Shown piece after piece: positions 9,666 through 17,150 of a DNA stretch of 20,752 nt. The translations under genes and the position numbers were made by a program. This DNA comes from Elusimicrobia bacterium RIFOXYB2_FULL_49_7 (GTDB lineage: Bacteria; Fibrobacterota; OXYB2-FULL-49-7): the NCBI GenBank assembly GCA_001800515.1, contig MGVN01000253.1, positions 1 to 20,752 on the forward strand, given 5' to 3'. The notes below the pieces were generated by a model. That model ran no database searches. It was not told the origin of the DNA and saw nothing but the letters and a program-made list of their open reading frames with translations. The first letter of the stretch is position 1, and each line of letters starts with the position of its first letter.

Positions 9666-10329
9666 TCCGGATGAAATCATTTTCTGGAAACAAGGGTTTC
9701 TGAAACTCAATGCCACCATTGTTTTCACCTGGGTACTGATGCTGGTCATGGGGGTGGGTTCAAAGCTCATCACACGCCACCTTTCCTCCGAGAAGACCCG
9801 TTCCCGCTGGCAGAATCTGCTCGGCATGATTGTGACCTCCCTTCTTTCGCAAATCGAAGAAGTGGGCCTGCCCGATCCGCGGAAGTATCTCCATTTCCTG
9901 GGCACCCTCTTTTTATTTGTGGCCATGGCCAGCCTGTCCACGCTGATTCCCGGCTTCGAACCGCCAACGGGTTCCCTGTCCACCTCCACCGCCCTGGCTC
10001 TCTGCGTCTTTGTGGCGGTCCCCTTTTTCGGTATCCGGGAACAGGGCGTAATGCCCTATCTCAAATCCTATCTGAAGCCCACCTTCATCATGCTGCCCTT
10101 CAACATCATCAGTGAAATATCCCGCACCCTGGCGCTGGCGGTACGGCTTTTCGGAAACATGATGAGCGGCGCCATGATTATCGGCATTCTGCTCACCATT
10201 ACCCCGCTTCTCTTTCCGCTGATCATGACCTCGCTCGGTCTGCTGACCGGCATGGTGCAGGCGTATATTTTCAGTATTCTGGCCGCGGTTTACATCGCCG
10301 CTGCGACACGGATTCATCAACCCAATTAA
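9655..10329 (+). CDS. atpB: N-ATPase subunit a
   Basis: 224 residues, short and typical for N-type a subunits. It contains the essential stator arginine, Arg164, in RTLALAVRLFGNMMSG, and the matching Gln202 in MVQAYIFSILAAVYI. The N-terminal part has a hydrophobic helix (TIVFTWVLMLVMGVGSKLI) and a conserved helix starting NLLGMIVTSLLSQIEEVG. It forms the ion half-channels facing the c-ring. The ATG lies 11 bases inside the end of atpR, so translation is coupled. The assignment is certain; the ion carried is discussed with the c subunit. Confidence 0.95.
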   Translation: MRLSPDEIIFWKQGFLKLNATIVFTWVLMLVMGVGSKLITRHLSSEKTRSRWQNLLGMIVTSLLSQIEEVGLPDPRKYLHFLGTLFLFVAMASLSTLIPGFEPPTGSLSTSTALALCVFVAVPFFGIREQGVMPYLKSYLKPTFIMLPFNIISEISRTLALAVRLFGNMMSGAMIIGILLTITPLLFPLIMTSLGLLTGMVQAYIFSILAAVYIAAATRIHQPN

Positions 10330-10342
10330 CCAGGAGTATTCT

Positions 10343-10624
10343 ATGGACAGCATGACAATCATGGGTGTAACCTCCATTGCGATTGCCGGCATCACCACCG
10401 GCTTTGGAACCATGGGACCTGCGCTGGCGGAAGGACGGGCCGTGGCCACGGCGCTGACCTCACTGGCCCAACAGCCCGATGCCTCGGCCACCATCACCCG
10501 AACCCTCTTTGTGGGACTCGCCATGATTGAATCCACGGCCATCTACTGCTTTGTGGTGTCAATGATTCTCATTTTCGCCAATCCCTTCTGGAATCATGTC
10601 ATTGCCCAGGCCGGAGGAAAGTGA
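10343..10624 (+). CDS. atpE: N-ATPase subunit c (rotor ring), two-carboxylate type
   Basis: 93 residues forming a two-helix hairpin with loop AQQPDA at about 42-47. Helix 1 holds GPALAEGRA with Glu30; helix 2 holds GLAMIESTAIY with the ion-binding Glu63, then Ser64, Thr65 and Tyr68. Glu30 and Glu63 are 33 residues apart, the same spacing as the Gln and Glu ligands of the Ilyobacter tartaricus Na+ site, so Glu replaces Gln there. It has the strongest ribosome-binding site of the operon (AGGAG, 10332-10336) and a 13-base leader gap. That suits a subunit needed in many copies per complex. The E-EST-Y motif is the N-type signature. Confidence 0.95.
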   Translation: MDSMTIMGVTSIAIAGITTGFGTMGPALAEGRAVATALTSLAQQPDASATITRTLFVGLAMIESTAIYCFVVSMILIFANPFWNHVIAQAGGK

Positions 10625-10627
10625 CCC

Positions 10628-11395
10628 ATGCTCATTGACTGGTTCACGGTTATCGCACAGGCGATTAATTTTATCATTCTGGTATGGCTGATGAAGCGCT
10701 TTCTGTATCACCCCATTCTCCATGCCATTGATGAGCGGGAAAAACGGATTGCCGCCGAACTGGCCGATGCGGAAGCCAAAAAAGCGGGCGCTGAAAAAGA
10801 GAGCAATGAATTCAGACGGAAAAATGAGGACTTTGACAAAGAACGGGCCTCTCTGTTAAGCCGGGCAACGGATGAAGCGGATACGGAACGGAAACGATTA
10901 ATCGGTGAAGCACAGAAAGCCGCCGATACCTTGAGTGCGCAGAGAGCGGAAGCATTTAAGAACGACGCGATTCAACTCCGTCAGGCCATCACCCAAAAAA
11001 CACAGCAAGCGGTATTCAGCATCACCAGAAAGGCGCTGACAGACCTGGCCGGTACGAGTCTTGAGGAGCAGTTGGTCAAGGTCTTTTCCCGCCGTTTGCA
11101 GGAAATGGATTCCGCAGCCAAGGAGTCTCTTTCCGGCGCGTTGAAAGACGGTTCTGAACCCGCCCTGATACGCACCGCCTTTGACCTACCGGAAGCGCAG
11201 CGTTCAATCCTTCAAACGGTTGTCAATGAAACCTTCCAGTCGGCCATTCCCCTTCGTTTCGAAACCGCACCGGACCTGACCGCCGGAATCGAACTGCTGA
11301 CTCAGGGACAGAAATTGGCATGGACTATTTCGGAATATCTTGTCTCAATGCAAAAGAACCTGTCGGACTCGGCTCCTAAAACAAAAGACGAATAA
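10628..11395 (+). CDS. atpF: N-ATPase subunit b with delta-like C-terminus
   Basis: 255 residues, roughly 100 longer than a standard b subunit. One transmembrane helix lies at about 5-24 (WFTVIAQAINFIILVWLMKR), followed by the conserved FLYHPILHAIDEREKRI and a long charged coiled coil to about residue 135. Residues about 175-242 look like the C-terminal half of a delta subunit: LRFETAPDLTAGIELLTQGQ aligns in pattern with the delta KVxxxxDxSLxGGxxIxxG block, followed by SEYLVSM. No separate atpH gene is present, so this protein probably serves as both peripheral stalk and head connector. That role is inference from pattern and gene absence. Confidence 0.92.
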   Translation: MLIDWFTVIAQAINFIILVWLMKRFLYHPILHAIDEREKRIAAELADAEAKKAGAEKESNEFRRKNEDFDKERASLLSRATDEADTERKRLIGEAQKAADTLSAQRAEAFKNDAIQLRQAITQKTQQAVFSITRKALTDLAGTSLEEQLVKVFSRRLQEMDSAAKESLSGALKDGSEPALIRTAFDLPEAQRSILQTVVNETFQSAIPLRFETAPDLTAGIELLTQGQKLAWTISEYLVSMQKNLSDSAPKTKDE

Positions 11396-11397
11396 TC

Positions 11398-12951
11398 ATG
11401 GAACCCGAAACGCTTCAGACCATCACCGATGGCGCATTCACCGCCCTCGGTCACCATCTTGACGCCTTTTCCCCGAACCTGATGCCGCAGGAGGTGGGTT
11501 TCATCCTGAATGTTTCCACCGGCATCGCCACGGTGTCCGGCCTGCCGGGCGTGGGTTTTGATGAACTGCTCTCCTTTCCCGGCGGTGTACTGGGGATTGC
11601 ATTCAATGTGGATGACGACAGCGTCGGTGTGGTGCTTCTCGGTAATTACTGGAATCTCCACGCAGGGGATGAAGTACGGCGCACCGGCCGGGTCATGGAA
11701 GTGGCCGTTGGCAATGAATTGCTGGGACGGGTCATCAACCCGCTCAGTCAGCCGCTCGATGGCAAAGGGCCCCTATCGGCCCTGTATCGTCTGCCTATTG
11801 AGCAACCCTCTCCGCCCATCATGGATCGTGCACCGGTCTCTGTGCCGCTGCAAACCGGCATCAAAGTCATTGATGCGCTCATCCCCGTGGGCCGCGGCCA
11901 GCGGGAACTGATTCTCGGTGACCGTCAGACCGGTAAAACCGCCATTGCCATCGATACGATTATCAATCAGCGCGACCAGAATGTGGTATGTGTCTATTGC
12001 GCTATCGGTCAACGCGCCTCGGCCGTGGCCAAAGTGGTCGCCACCTTGCAGAAAGAAGGGGCCATGGCCCACACGGTGGTGGTAGTGACCGAAGGCAATG
12101 ACCCGCCGGGCCTATCCTATATTGCCCCCTATGCCGCAACCCGCATTGCGGAATGGTTCATGGAAGCGGGCCGGGATGTGCTCATCGTCTATGACGACCT
12201 CACCCGGCATGCACGCGCCTATCGTGAACTATCGCTGCTGCTCCGCCGTCCGCCCGGTCGTGAAGCCTTTCCGGGAGACATTTTTTATATTCACTCCCGA
12301 CTGCTTGAACGGGCAACCCACCTCTCCCAGGAAAAAGGCAACGGTTCCCTGACCGCCCTTCCGATCATCGAAACAGAATCGCAGGATATGTCCGCCTATA
12401 TTCCCACTAATCTGATTTCCATCACGGATGGGCAGATATATCTGTCGCCCACCCTTTTTGAACTTGGCATTTTGCCGGCAGTAGATGTGGGAAAATCCGT
12501 TTCCCGCGTGGGGGGCAAGGCGCAACGGGCGGCCTATCGCGCCGTCGCCGGGGCGCTCAAACTCAGCTACGCCCAATTTGAAGAGCTCGAAACGTTCTCC
12601 CGATTCGGCGCCCGCCTGGATGACGCCTCCCGTCAAACCATCGATCATGGAAAACGGATTCGTGCCTGCCTGAAACAACCGCAGTTCAGTCCGGTCTCTG
12701 TGCCCGCACAAATCTCGGTACTGCTGGCCTTAACAGCCAACCTGTTCGACCCGGTTCCCCTGGAACGGATGACAGAAGCGGAGCAAGCGGTACAGAAGGC
12801 CGCTTCGACCATCCCGGCCGACCTGTTGACCCGGCTTCAAACAGAGACCAAAATGAATGACGAAGATCGCAAACTCATTACAGAAATCACCCGCCAGGCG
12901 CTTGTGCCCTTTTTGCCCATAGAAAAACAGCCGCCTGAACCAAAATCATGA
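11398..12951 (+). CDS. atpA: N-ATPase subunit alpha
   Basis: 517 residues. The nucleotide-binding domain carries Walker A GDRQTGKT at 174-181, the Walker B strand VLIVYDDL at 261-268, and the conserved IETESQDMSAYIPTNLISITDGQIYL block. The arginine finger is Arg370 in KSVSRVGGKAQ, which reaches into the beta catalytic site. The N-terminus (METPxTLQ-like region, about residues 1-30) is the part expected to contact the peripheral stalk. The start lies two bases after the atpF stop. The last four bases overlap atpG in an ATGA arrangement. All motifs are intact, so an active complex is expected. Confidence 0.96.
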   Translation: MEPETLQTITDGAFTALGHHLDAFSPNLMPQEVGFILNVSTGIATVSGLPGVGFDELLSFPGGVLGIAFNVDDDSVGVVLLGNYWNLHAGDEVRRTGRVMEVAVGNELLGRVINPLSQPLDGKGPLSALYRLPIEQPSPPIMDRAPVSVPLQTGIKVIDALIPVGRGQRELILGDRQTGKTAIAIDTIINQRDQNVVCVYCAIGQRASAVAKVVATLQKEGAMAHTVVVVTEGNDPPGLSYIAPYAATRIAEWFMEAGRDVLIVYDDLTRHARAYRELSLLLRRPPGREAFPGDIFYIHSRLLERATHLSQEKGNGSLTALPIIETESQDMSAYIPTNLISITDGQIYLSPTLFELGILPAVDVGKSVSRVGGKAQRAAYRAVAGALKLSYAQFEELETFSRFGARLDDASRQTIDHGKRIRACLKQPQFSPVSVPAQISVLLALTANLFDPVPLERMTEAEQAVQKAASTIPADLLTRLQTETKMNDEDRKLITEITRQALVPFLPIEKQPPEPKS

Positions 12952-13856
12952 GCAGCACACTGACCGATCTAAGGCGGAAAATCGGCGGGGCCGGGGATCT
13001 GGAATCCGTGGTGCGAACCATGAAAGCCGTGGCCGCCTCCAATATCAGTCAATACGAAAACTCGGTGCGTGCACTGAAAGACTATACCCGCTCCGTGGAA
13101 CTGGGGCTCTCGGTCTGCTTTCGGGAGAACGGTTTTGCCCCGCAGACACAGAAAAAAGAAAAACAGACTGAAACAAAAAAGATCGACATCCTCGTTTTCG
13201 GCTCTGATCAAGGATTGGTCGGCCGGTTTAATGATATCATCGCTGATGAAACAATCAAAAAGATCGAGACGCTTCCGGGACAACCCACCCTATGGGCTGT
13301 CGGCGAACGCCTTCATACCTGCCTGACCAGTGCGGATCTGACACCTTCCGGTTGCTTCGCCGTACCCAATTCCATCAAAGCCATCACACCGCTGGTGGGA
13401 CAGATTCTGCTTGAAATCGAGCAACATGACAACCCTGAAACAATCGCCGAACTGCACCTGCTTTATAACCGCGCCACCTCCGGTGCCATTTTCGAACCTT
13501 ATTATCAGCAACTGCTGCCCTTAGATGAAAGCTGGCACCGCCGCCTCATCGACCTTTCCTGGCCCACCCACCACCCTCCCGATATCATGGGCGGCCATGA
13601 AGCAACCTTACGAGCACTTATCCGGGAATACCTCTTCATCTCCCTTTTTAAGGCCATGGCGGAATCCCTTGCCGCTGAAAATGCAAGCCGTCTGGCCGCC
13701 ATGCAACGGGCGGACAAAAATATCGGCGAATTGCTGGATGAACTCCGAAAAAACTTCAGCCGTGTACGACATAGCCGTATGGATGAGGAATTGTTTGATG
13801 TCATTGCCGGATTCGAAGCACTGAAGAATCCTCCCCATTCATTCTCCCGAAAATAA
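12948..13856 (+). CDS. atpG: N-ATPase subunit gamma
   Basis: 302 residues. The N-terminal coiled-coil helix (LTDLRRKIGGAGDLESVVRTMKAVAASNI) and the C-terminal helix (ENASRLAAMQRADKNIGELL and on to about residue 290) are the two halves of the rotor shaft. Between them lies the Rossmann-like body with DILVFGSDQGLVGRFND. The N-terminal QIT.AM motif of housekeeping gamma is changed to SVVRTMKAVA, a diverged form expected of N-type subunits. It is the last gene of the operon. The next 190 bases hold no gene until 14047. Confidence 0.93.
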   Translation: MSSTLTDLRRKIGGAGDLESVVRTMKAVAASNISQYENSVRALKDYTRSVELGLSVCFRENGFAPQTQKKEKQTETKKIDILVFGSDQGLVGRFNDIIADETIKKIETLPGQPTLWAVGERLHTCLTSADLTPSGCFAVPNSIKAITPLVGQILLEIEQHDNPETIAELHLLYNRATSGAIFEPYYQQLLPLDESWHRRLIDLSWPTHHPPDIMGGHEATLRALIREYLFISLFKAMAESLAAENASRLAAMQRADKNIGELLDELRKNFSRVRHSRMDEELFDVIAGFEALKNPPHSFSRK

Positions 13857-13967
13857 CCCGTTATTATTATCAGTAATTGATTCCAATAAACGATAAAATC
13901 TGCTGCACTCTAAAATCCTGACCCGTTTTTCCGCCCAATTCATCCCCTATTGGTTCATTTGTAAACC

Positions 13968-13981
13968 GGCATTCTTATTGC
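13968..13981 (+). promoter_or_regulatory. Sigma-54 (-24/-12) promoter upstream of the lmo0937-like gene
   Basis: GGCATTCTTATTGC has the invariant GG (13968-13969) and GC (13980-13981) separated by exactly ten bases, and it closely follows the GGCAc...TTGC consensus recognised by RpoN. It ends 65 bases before the ATG at 14047, room for a short leader. Two almost identical elements occur in this window, at 17082-17095 and 19097-19110. Sigma-54 promoters need an enhancer-binding activator; no convincing activator site was found in the 13857-13967 stretch, which is otherwise AT-rich noncoding sequence after atpG. Confidence 0.78.
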
Positions 13982-14046
13982 TTGGTAGCTTATGAAGAGT
14001 GGAAGTTCATTCCATTTCTCAAAACATTCAATAAAGGATGCTTACG

Positions 14047-14196
14047 ATGCTGTACACGATTGCCGCCGTTCTGACCATTATGTGGCTTCTCGGATTGATT
14101 ACCTCCTACACCATGGGCGGCTTCATCCACATATTACTGGTTGTCGCCCTTGTTTTTCTCCTCGTCAGATTCATTCGCGGAAAAAACCTCGTCTAA
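14047..14196 (+). CDS. Small lmo0937-family (DUF5670-like) membrane peptide
   Basis: 49 residues: MLYTIAAVLTIMWLLGLITS, then YTMGGFIHILLVVALVFLLV and a short basic end (RFIRGKNLV). The two hydrophobic helices joined by TSYTMGGFIH match the lmo0937 family of tiny membrane proteins, which are widespread in bacteria and often found with envelope or osmotic stress genes. AAGGA at 14034-14038, eight bases before ATG 14047, is a good ribosome-binding site. A sigma-54-type promoter lies just upstream. The molecular role of the family is unknown. A longer open frame beginning at 13992 on the same strand has no such homology and is a shadow. Confidence 0.85.
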   Translation: MLYTIAAVLTIMWLLGLITSYTMGGFIHILLVVALVFLLVRFIRGKNLV

Positions 14197-14230
14197 CACG
14201 ACTCTTACTTAAATAATCGGAGATTCCAAC

Positions 14231-14758
14231 ATGAAAAAAACATTTTTAGCCTATATCACTTTTATTCTCATCTGTTCCACGGTGACAACATTTGCACAGC
14301 AACGCCGATTCGGATTGGGCGTTATTCTGGGAGAGCCGACCGGACTTTCCGCAAAACTCTTCGTTTCCCCCACCACGGCCTATGATTTCGGTCTGGGATG
14401 GTCCATGGGCGGGGACCGGATAGATCATTATGATGGCCGATATGATGGCGGAAGTCGCGTCCACTTCCACATGGATTATCTGTGGCATTGGTTTGACGCC
14501 ATTCGCGCCTCTGAACCGCTTCCACTCTATACCGGTATCGGTGCACGTATCAATACAGGCGCCGGGTATGACAACTCCGCCGGACTCCGCGGCGTATTCG
14601 GTATTGCCTGGATGCCCCATCTGCCGCCAATCGATATCTTTTTAGAATTAGTTCCGACCTTACAGGTGATACCGTCAACCGGTTTCGGCATGGATGCGGG
14701 TCTTGGAATACGGTACTTTTTCGGTTCTTCGGCGGTTCAAATGCGTCCTAAGGCGTAA
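14231..14758 (+). CDS. Small outer-membrane beta-barrel protein, BAPKO_0422-like
   Basis: 175 residues. A signal peptide (MKKTFLAYITFILICSTVTTFA) ends with likely cleavage after Ala22. The mature part begins RRFGLGVILGEPTGLSAKLFVSP, then FGLGWS, FHMDYLWHWF, LPLYTGIGARI, FGIAWMPHLPPIDIFLELVPTLQVIPSTGFGMDAGLGIRYFF. These short Gly/aromatic strands and the terminal aromatic (YFF) indicate an eight-strand-like barrel of the group named after Borrelia BAPKO_0422. Substrate and function are unknown. The gene follows the lmo0937-like gene by 34 bases and precedes an RNB ribonuclease by 16 bases, so it probably belongs to the transcript from the promoter at 13968. Confidence 0.82.
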   Translation: MKKTFLAYITFILICSTVTTFAQQRRFGLGVILGEPTGLSAKLFVSPTTAYDFGLGWSMGGDRIDHYDGRYDGGSRVHFHMDYLWHWFDAIRASEPLPLYTGIGARINTGAGYDNSAGLRGVFGIAWMPHLPPIDIFLELVPTLQVIPSTGFGMDAGLGIRYFFGSSAVQMRPKA

Positions 14759-14774
14759 AGAAAAGGAATCTGGC

Positions 14775-16250
14775 ATGACCGATATCCGTGATGGACAGCA
14801 CCGCGCCTTTCTGCAAAAGATCGCAAAGCAAGTCATGGCGAACCGGGGATTTCTGCCGGAAATTCCCTATCAAGCCATTGCAGAGCTGAATAGATATCTT
14901 GAGAAAAATCCGATCAATGGAACCGCTGTCCGCGATCTGGTACATCTTCCCTGGTGTTCCATTGATAATGATGCCTCACTTGATTTGGATCAGCTGACCG
15001 TGGCCGAGATCGTTCCCGGCAACAAGATTAAAATTCTCGTGGCTGTTTCAGATGTCGCTCTTTTCGTGAAAAGACATTCAGGGATAGATGACTATGCAGA
15101 ACACAATACCACCTCCGTCTATACCGGCGCCAAAGTCTTTCCCATGCTGCCGGAAAAACTGTCAACCGACCTTTCCTCTCTGAATTATGGCGCCGACCGC
15201 TACGCCCTGATCACTGAAATGGTTTTTGATGAACAGGGCCTGCTGAACAGCTCCGATCTTTATACCGCCCGCGTCAACAACCATGCCAAACTGGCTTACG
15301 CCGTTGTAGGAGCATGGCTCGCGGGAAATGGACCCTTGCCGCAAGACATCAAAGCCATAGGGGGGCTTGAAGAAAATCTGCACATTCAATCGCGCATGGC
15401 GCAACAGCTCAAATCCCTTCGCCACGAACAAGGTGCGCTCAGTCTGGAAACCCTGGAAGCGAATCCGGTATTTGAAGGCAATACCCTTAAAACTCTGGAA
15501 GCGGTTGAAAAAAACCGAGCGACCGAGATCATTGAAGAATTCATGATTGCCGCAAACAGCGTGGCCGCCCAATTCCTGACATTAAATAAAATCCCCGCGC
15601 TCAGACGAATCGTGCGCACCCCTAAACGATGGGAGCGCATTGTGGAACTGGCCAAAGAGCGAGGCCATCTTTTGCCGGACCGTCCTGACGCGAAAGCGTT
15701 AAACGAATTCCTGACCCAGGCCAAAAGTGCGGACCCTTCTCTCTTTCCGGATCTCTCTCTTTCTGTCATCAAATTACTGGGCCCCGGAGAATATCAGGTG
15801 GAACGGCCGGGAAGTGCCGTGACCGGCCATTTCGGTCTGGCCCTGTCGGATTATACTCATGCCACGGCCCCTAACCGGCGCTTTCCGGATCTGGTGACAC
15901 AGCGGCTCATCAAAGCAGCGCTGGCCGGAGAAAACACTCCCTATACAATCGAAGAACTTTTAAAATTGGCAAAACACTGCACCGATAAAGCGGATGACGC
16001 CAAGAAGGTGGAAAGACAGCTGATCAAATCAGCGGCCGCCATGCTGCTGGAAAACAGAATCGGCGAACAATTCAATGCCATGGTCACAGGTGCCTCGGGC
16101 AAAGGAACCTGGGTCCGGGTGGCTTATCCGCCGGTCGAAGGAAGATTGGTTTCCGGATATGCCGGACTGGATGTGGGCAGACGGCTTCGCGTGCAATTGG
16201 TATATACCGACGTGGAGCGCGGCTTTATTGATTTCGCTTCCATGACATAA
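14775..16250 (+). CDS. RNB-domain (RNase II/R superfamily) ribonuclease
   Basis: 491 residues from ATG 14775, with AAAAGGA at 14761-14767. The frame is open to 14694, but that part overlaps the upstream barrel gene. The RNB core begins at about residue 50. The metal-binding block CSIDNDASLDLDQL supplies Asp64, Asp70 and Asp72, but the fourth acidic position is Gln73. The distal signature YTHATAPNRRFPDL (360-373) replaces the usual YTHFTSPIRRYPDL. A short S1-like segment may lie at 435-491. The N-terminal cold-shock domains of RNase II and R are missing, so this is a compact subfamily. The family degrades single-stranded RNA 3' to 5'. The stop overlaps the next start (TAATG). Confidence 0.88.
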   Translation: MTDIRDGQHRAFLQKIAKQVMANRGFLPEIPYQAIAELNRYLEKNPINGTAVRDLVHLPWCSIDNDASLDLDQLTVAEIVPGNKIKILVAVSDVALFVKRHSGIDDYAEHNTTSVYTGAKVFPMLPEKLSTDLSSLNYGADRYALITEMVFDEQGLLNSSDLYTARVNNHAKLAYAVVGAWLAGNGPLPQDIKAIGGLEENLHIQSRMAQQLKSLRHEQGALSLETLEANPVFEGNTLKTLEAVEKNRATEIIEEFMIAANSVAAQFLTLNKIPALRRIVRTPKRWERIVELAKERGHLLPDRPDAKALNEFLTQAKSADPSLFPDLSLSVIKLLGPGEYQVERPGSAVTGHFGLALSDYTHATAPNRRFPDLVTQRLIKAALAGENTPYTIEELLKLAKHCTDKADDAKKVERQLIKSAAAMLLENRIGEQFNAMVTGASGKGTWVRVAYPPVEGRLVSGYAGLDVGRRLRVQLVYTDVERGFIDFASMT

Positions 16251-16969
16251 TGCCATGCAAATGCTTTCTTTTCTTTTTCTGCTGTCTTCTTTTCCTGTCA
16301 TTATCCATCTCGGCAGGCCCAAACAAGAACAATCCCAAAAAGCATAAAAGCCGAACCCCTCAGAAAAGTCTGAAAAAGGTTCATTTATCTCTCGACTATG
16401 TCTACACGCCCATCACGCATAATAGCCCGGACACGCTTGCCCGGCTTCAAAAAGAGCCGGATGACCCATGGCAATCCACTCCCAATTTTCTGCTTTCCGT
16501 GTCCGCCTATCTGCATGGCAATATCGGGCTGGGTCTTTTTTATTCCAGATATATCTCCCATGTTTCTTTGGATGCCTATGCCGTTTCAATCGTGCAAAAA
16601 AACTTTCGCGGCCCTTATACGGAAAAGCTCTCCGTGAATTATTTCGGCCCTGTGATTGGCATTAAAAGCAGTGTCTGGGACAAATATCTAGTGTTCCATG
16701 CGGACATTCGCCCCGGACTAGTCCTTTTTTTTGACGACATCAGTTATTCCAATGTCATAAACAATTTTTCTTCGCCGGTCTTCGGCCTGGGCGGATCCCT
16801 CGGAATGGAATACAAACTGAAAAACAATTATGGAATCAGTCTGGACATCAATGGACTGTATGCCACTATCCGGAGTATGAAGGATGGAGAGGGCCATATC
16901 CGAATAATGGAAAGAGACATCAGCCGGGCTGACATCAACCTCGGATTCAGATATCATATCAGCCGATAA
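16250..16969 (+). CDS. Predicted outer-membrane beta-barrel protein, family not recognised
   Basis: 239 residues, starting at the last base of the RNB stop. A Cys/Phe-rich signal peptide (MPCKCFLFFFCCLLFLSLSISA) ends after Ala22, followed by a Lys/Asn-rich stretch to about residue 42. The remainder alternates in strands: VHLSLDYVYTPI, LLSVSAYLHGNIGLGLFYSRYI, VNYFGPVIGIKSSV, LVFHADIRPGLVLFF, FGLGGSLGMEYKL, YGISLDINGLYATI and NLGFRYHIS. This pattern indicates a periplasm-exposed barrel; no family can be named. The last 91 bases are duplicated downstream at 18893-18983, where the rest of the gene is missing. Confidence 0.75.
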   Translation: MPCKCFLFFFCCLLFLSLSISAGPNKNNPKKHKSRTPQKSLKKVHLSLDYVYTPITHNSPDTLARLQKEPDDPWQSTPNFLLSVSAYLHGNIGLGLFYSRYISHVSLDAYAVSIVQKNFRGPYTEKLSVNYFGPVIGIKSSVWDKYLVFHADIRPGLVLFFDDISYSNVINNFSSPVFGLGGSLGMEYKLKNNYGISLDINGLYATIRSMKDGEGHIRIMERDISRADINLGFRYHISR

Positions 16970-17096
16970 ACGCTTTCCCAACATCCTTGCTCTTCTCAAA
17001 AACAGCCATCGTCATTCTCGAAAGCGACAACGCCCGACATTGAAATCAGCGATAATTGAACGGAAAGGACATTACAACACGGGCATCCTTATTGCT
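16879..17096 (+). repeat. Direct repeat, copy 1 (barrel-gene tail plus sigma-54 promoter)
   Basis: This segment recurs at 18893-19111. The first 147 bases (to 17025) differ at only three positions by my alignment. The following roughly 55 bases are more diverged, and the last 15 or so, carrying the -24/-12 promoter, are identical again. Copy 1 covers the functional 3' end of the gene at 16250-16969, its stop codon and the whole intergenic leader. The net length difference between the copies is one base. Confidence 0.92.
17082..17095 (+). promoter_or_regulatory. Sigma-54 (-24/-12) promoter upstream of the PorT-like barrel gene
   Basis: GGCATCCTTATTGC, with GG at 17082-17083 and GC at 17094-17095 and ten bases between them. 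It ends 55 bases before the ATG chosen at 17151. The same 14 bases are found at 19097-19110 inside the second copy of the direct repeat, while the bases just upstream have drifted. That contrast suggests the element is under selection. Confidence 0.8.
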
Positions 17097-17150
17097 CTAC
17101 AGTCCCATAGGTGTAAAATTAAACAAACCGTCAGCGCCAAAGGAAATAAG

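Noticed and set aside
9913..10542. Minus-strand open frame of 209 residues across atpB and atpE
   Set aside because: It is antisense to two certain ATPase genes and crosses their boundary; no homology features are visible.
13867..13896. Possible terminator hairpin after atpG (TTATC/GATAA and ATTG/CAAT arms)
   Set aside because: The stem is AT-rich, interrupted by a 4x4 internal loop and has no following T-run, so it is too weak to call.
13992..14216. 74-codon plus-strand frame overlapping the lmo0937-like gene
   Set aside because: It has no recognisable domain, begins only about 10 bases after the promoter GC, and conflicts with the well-supported 49-residue gene.
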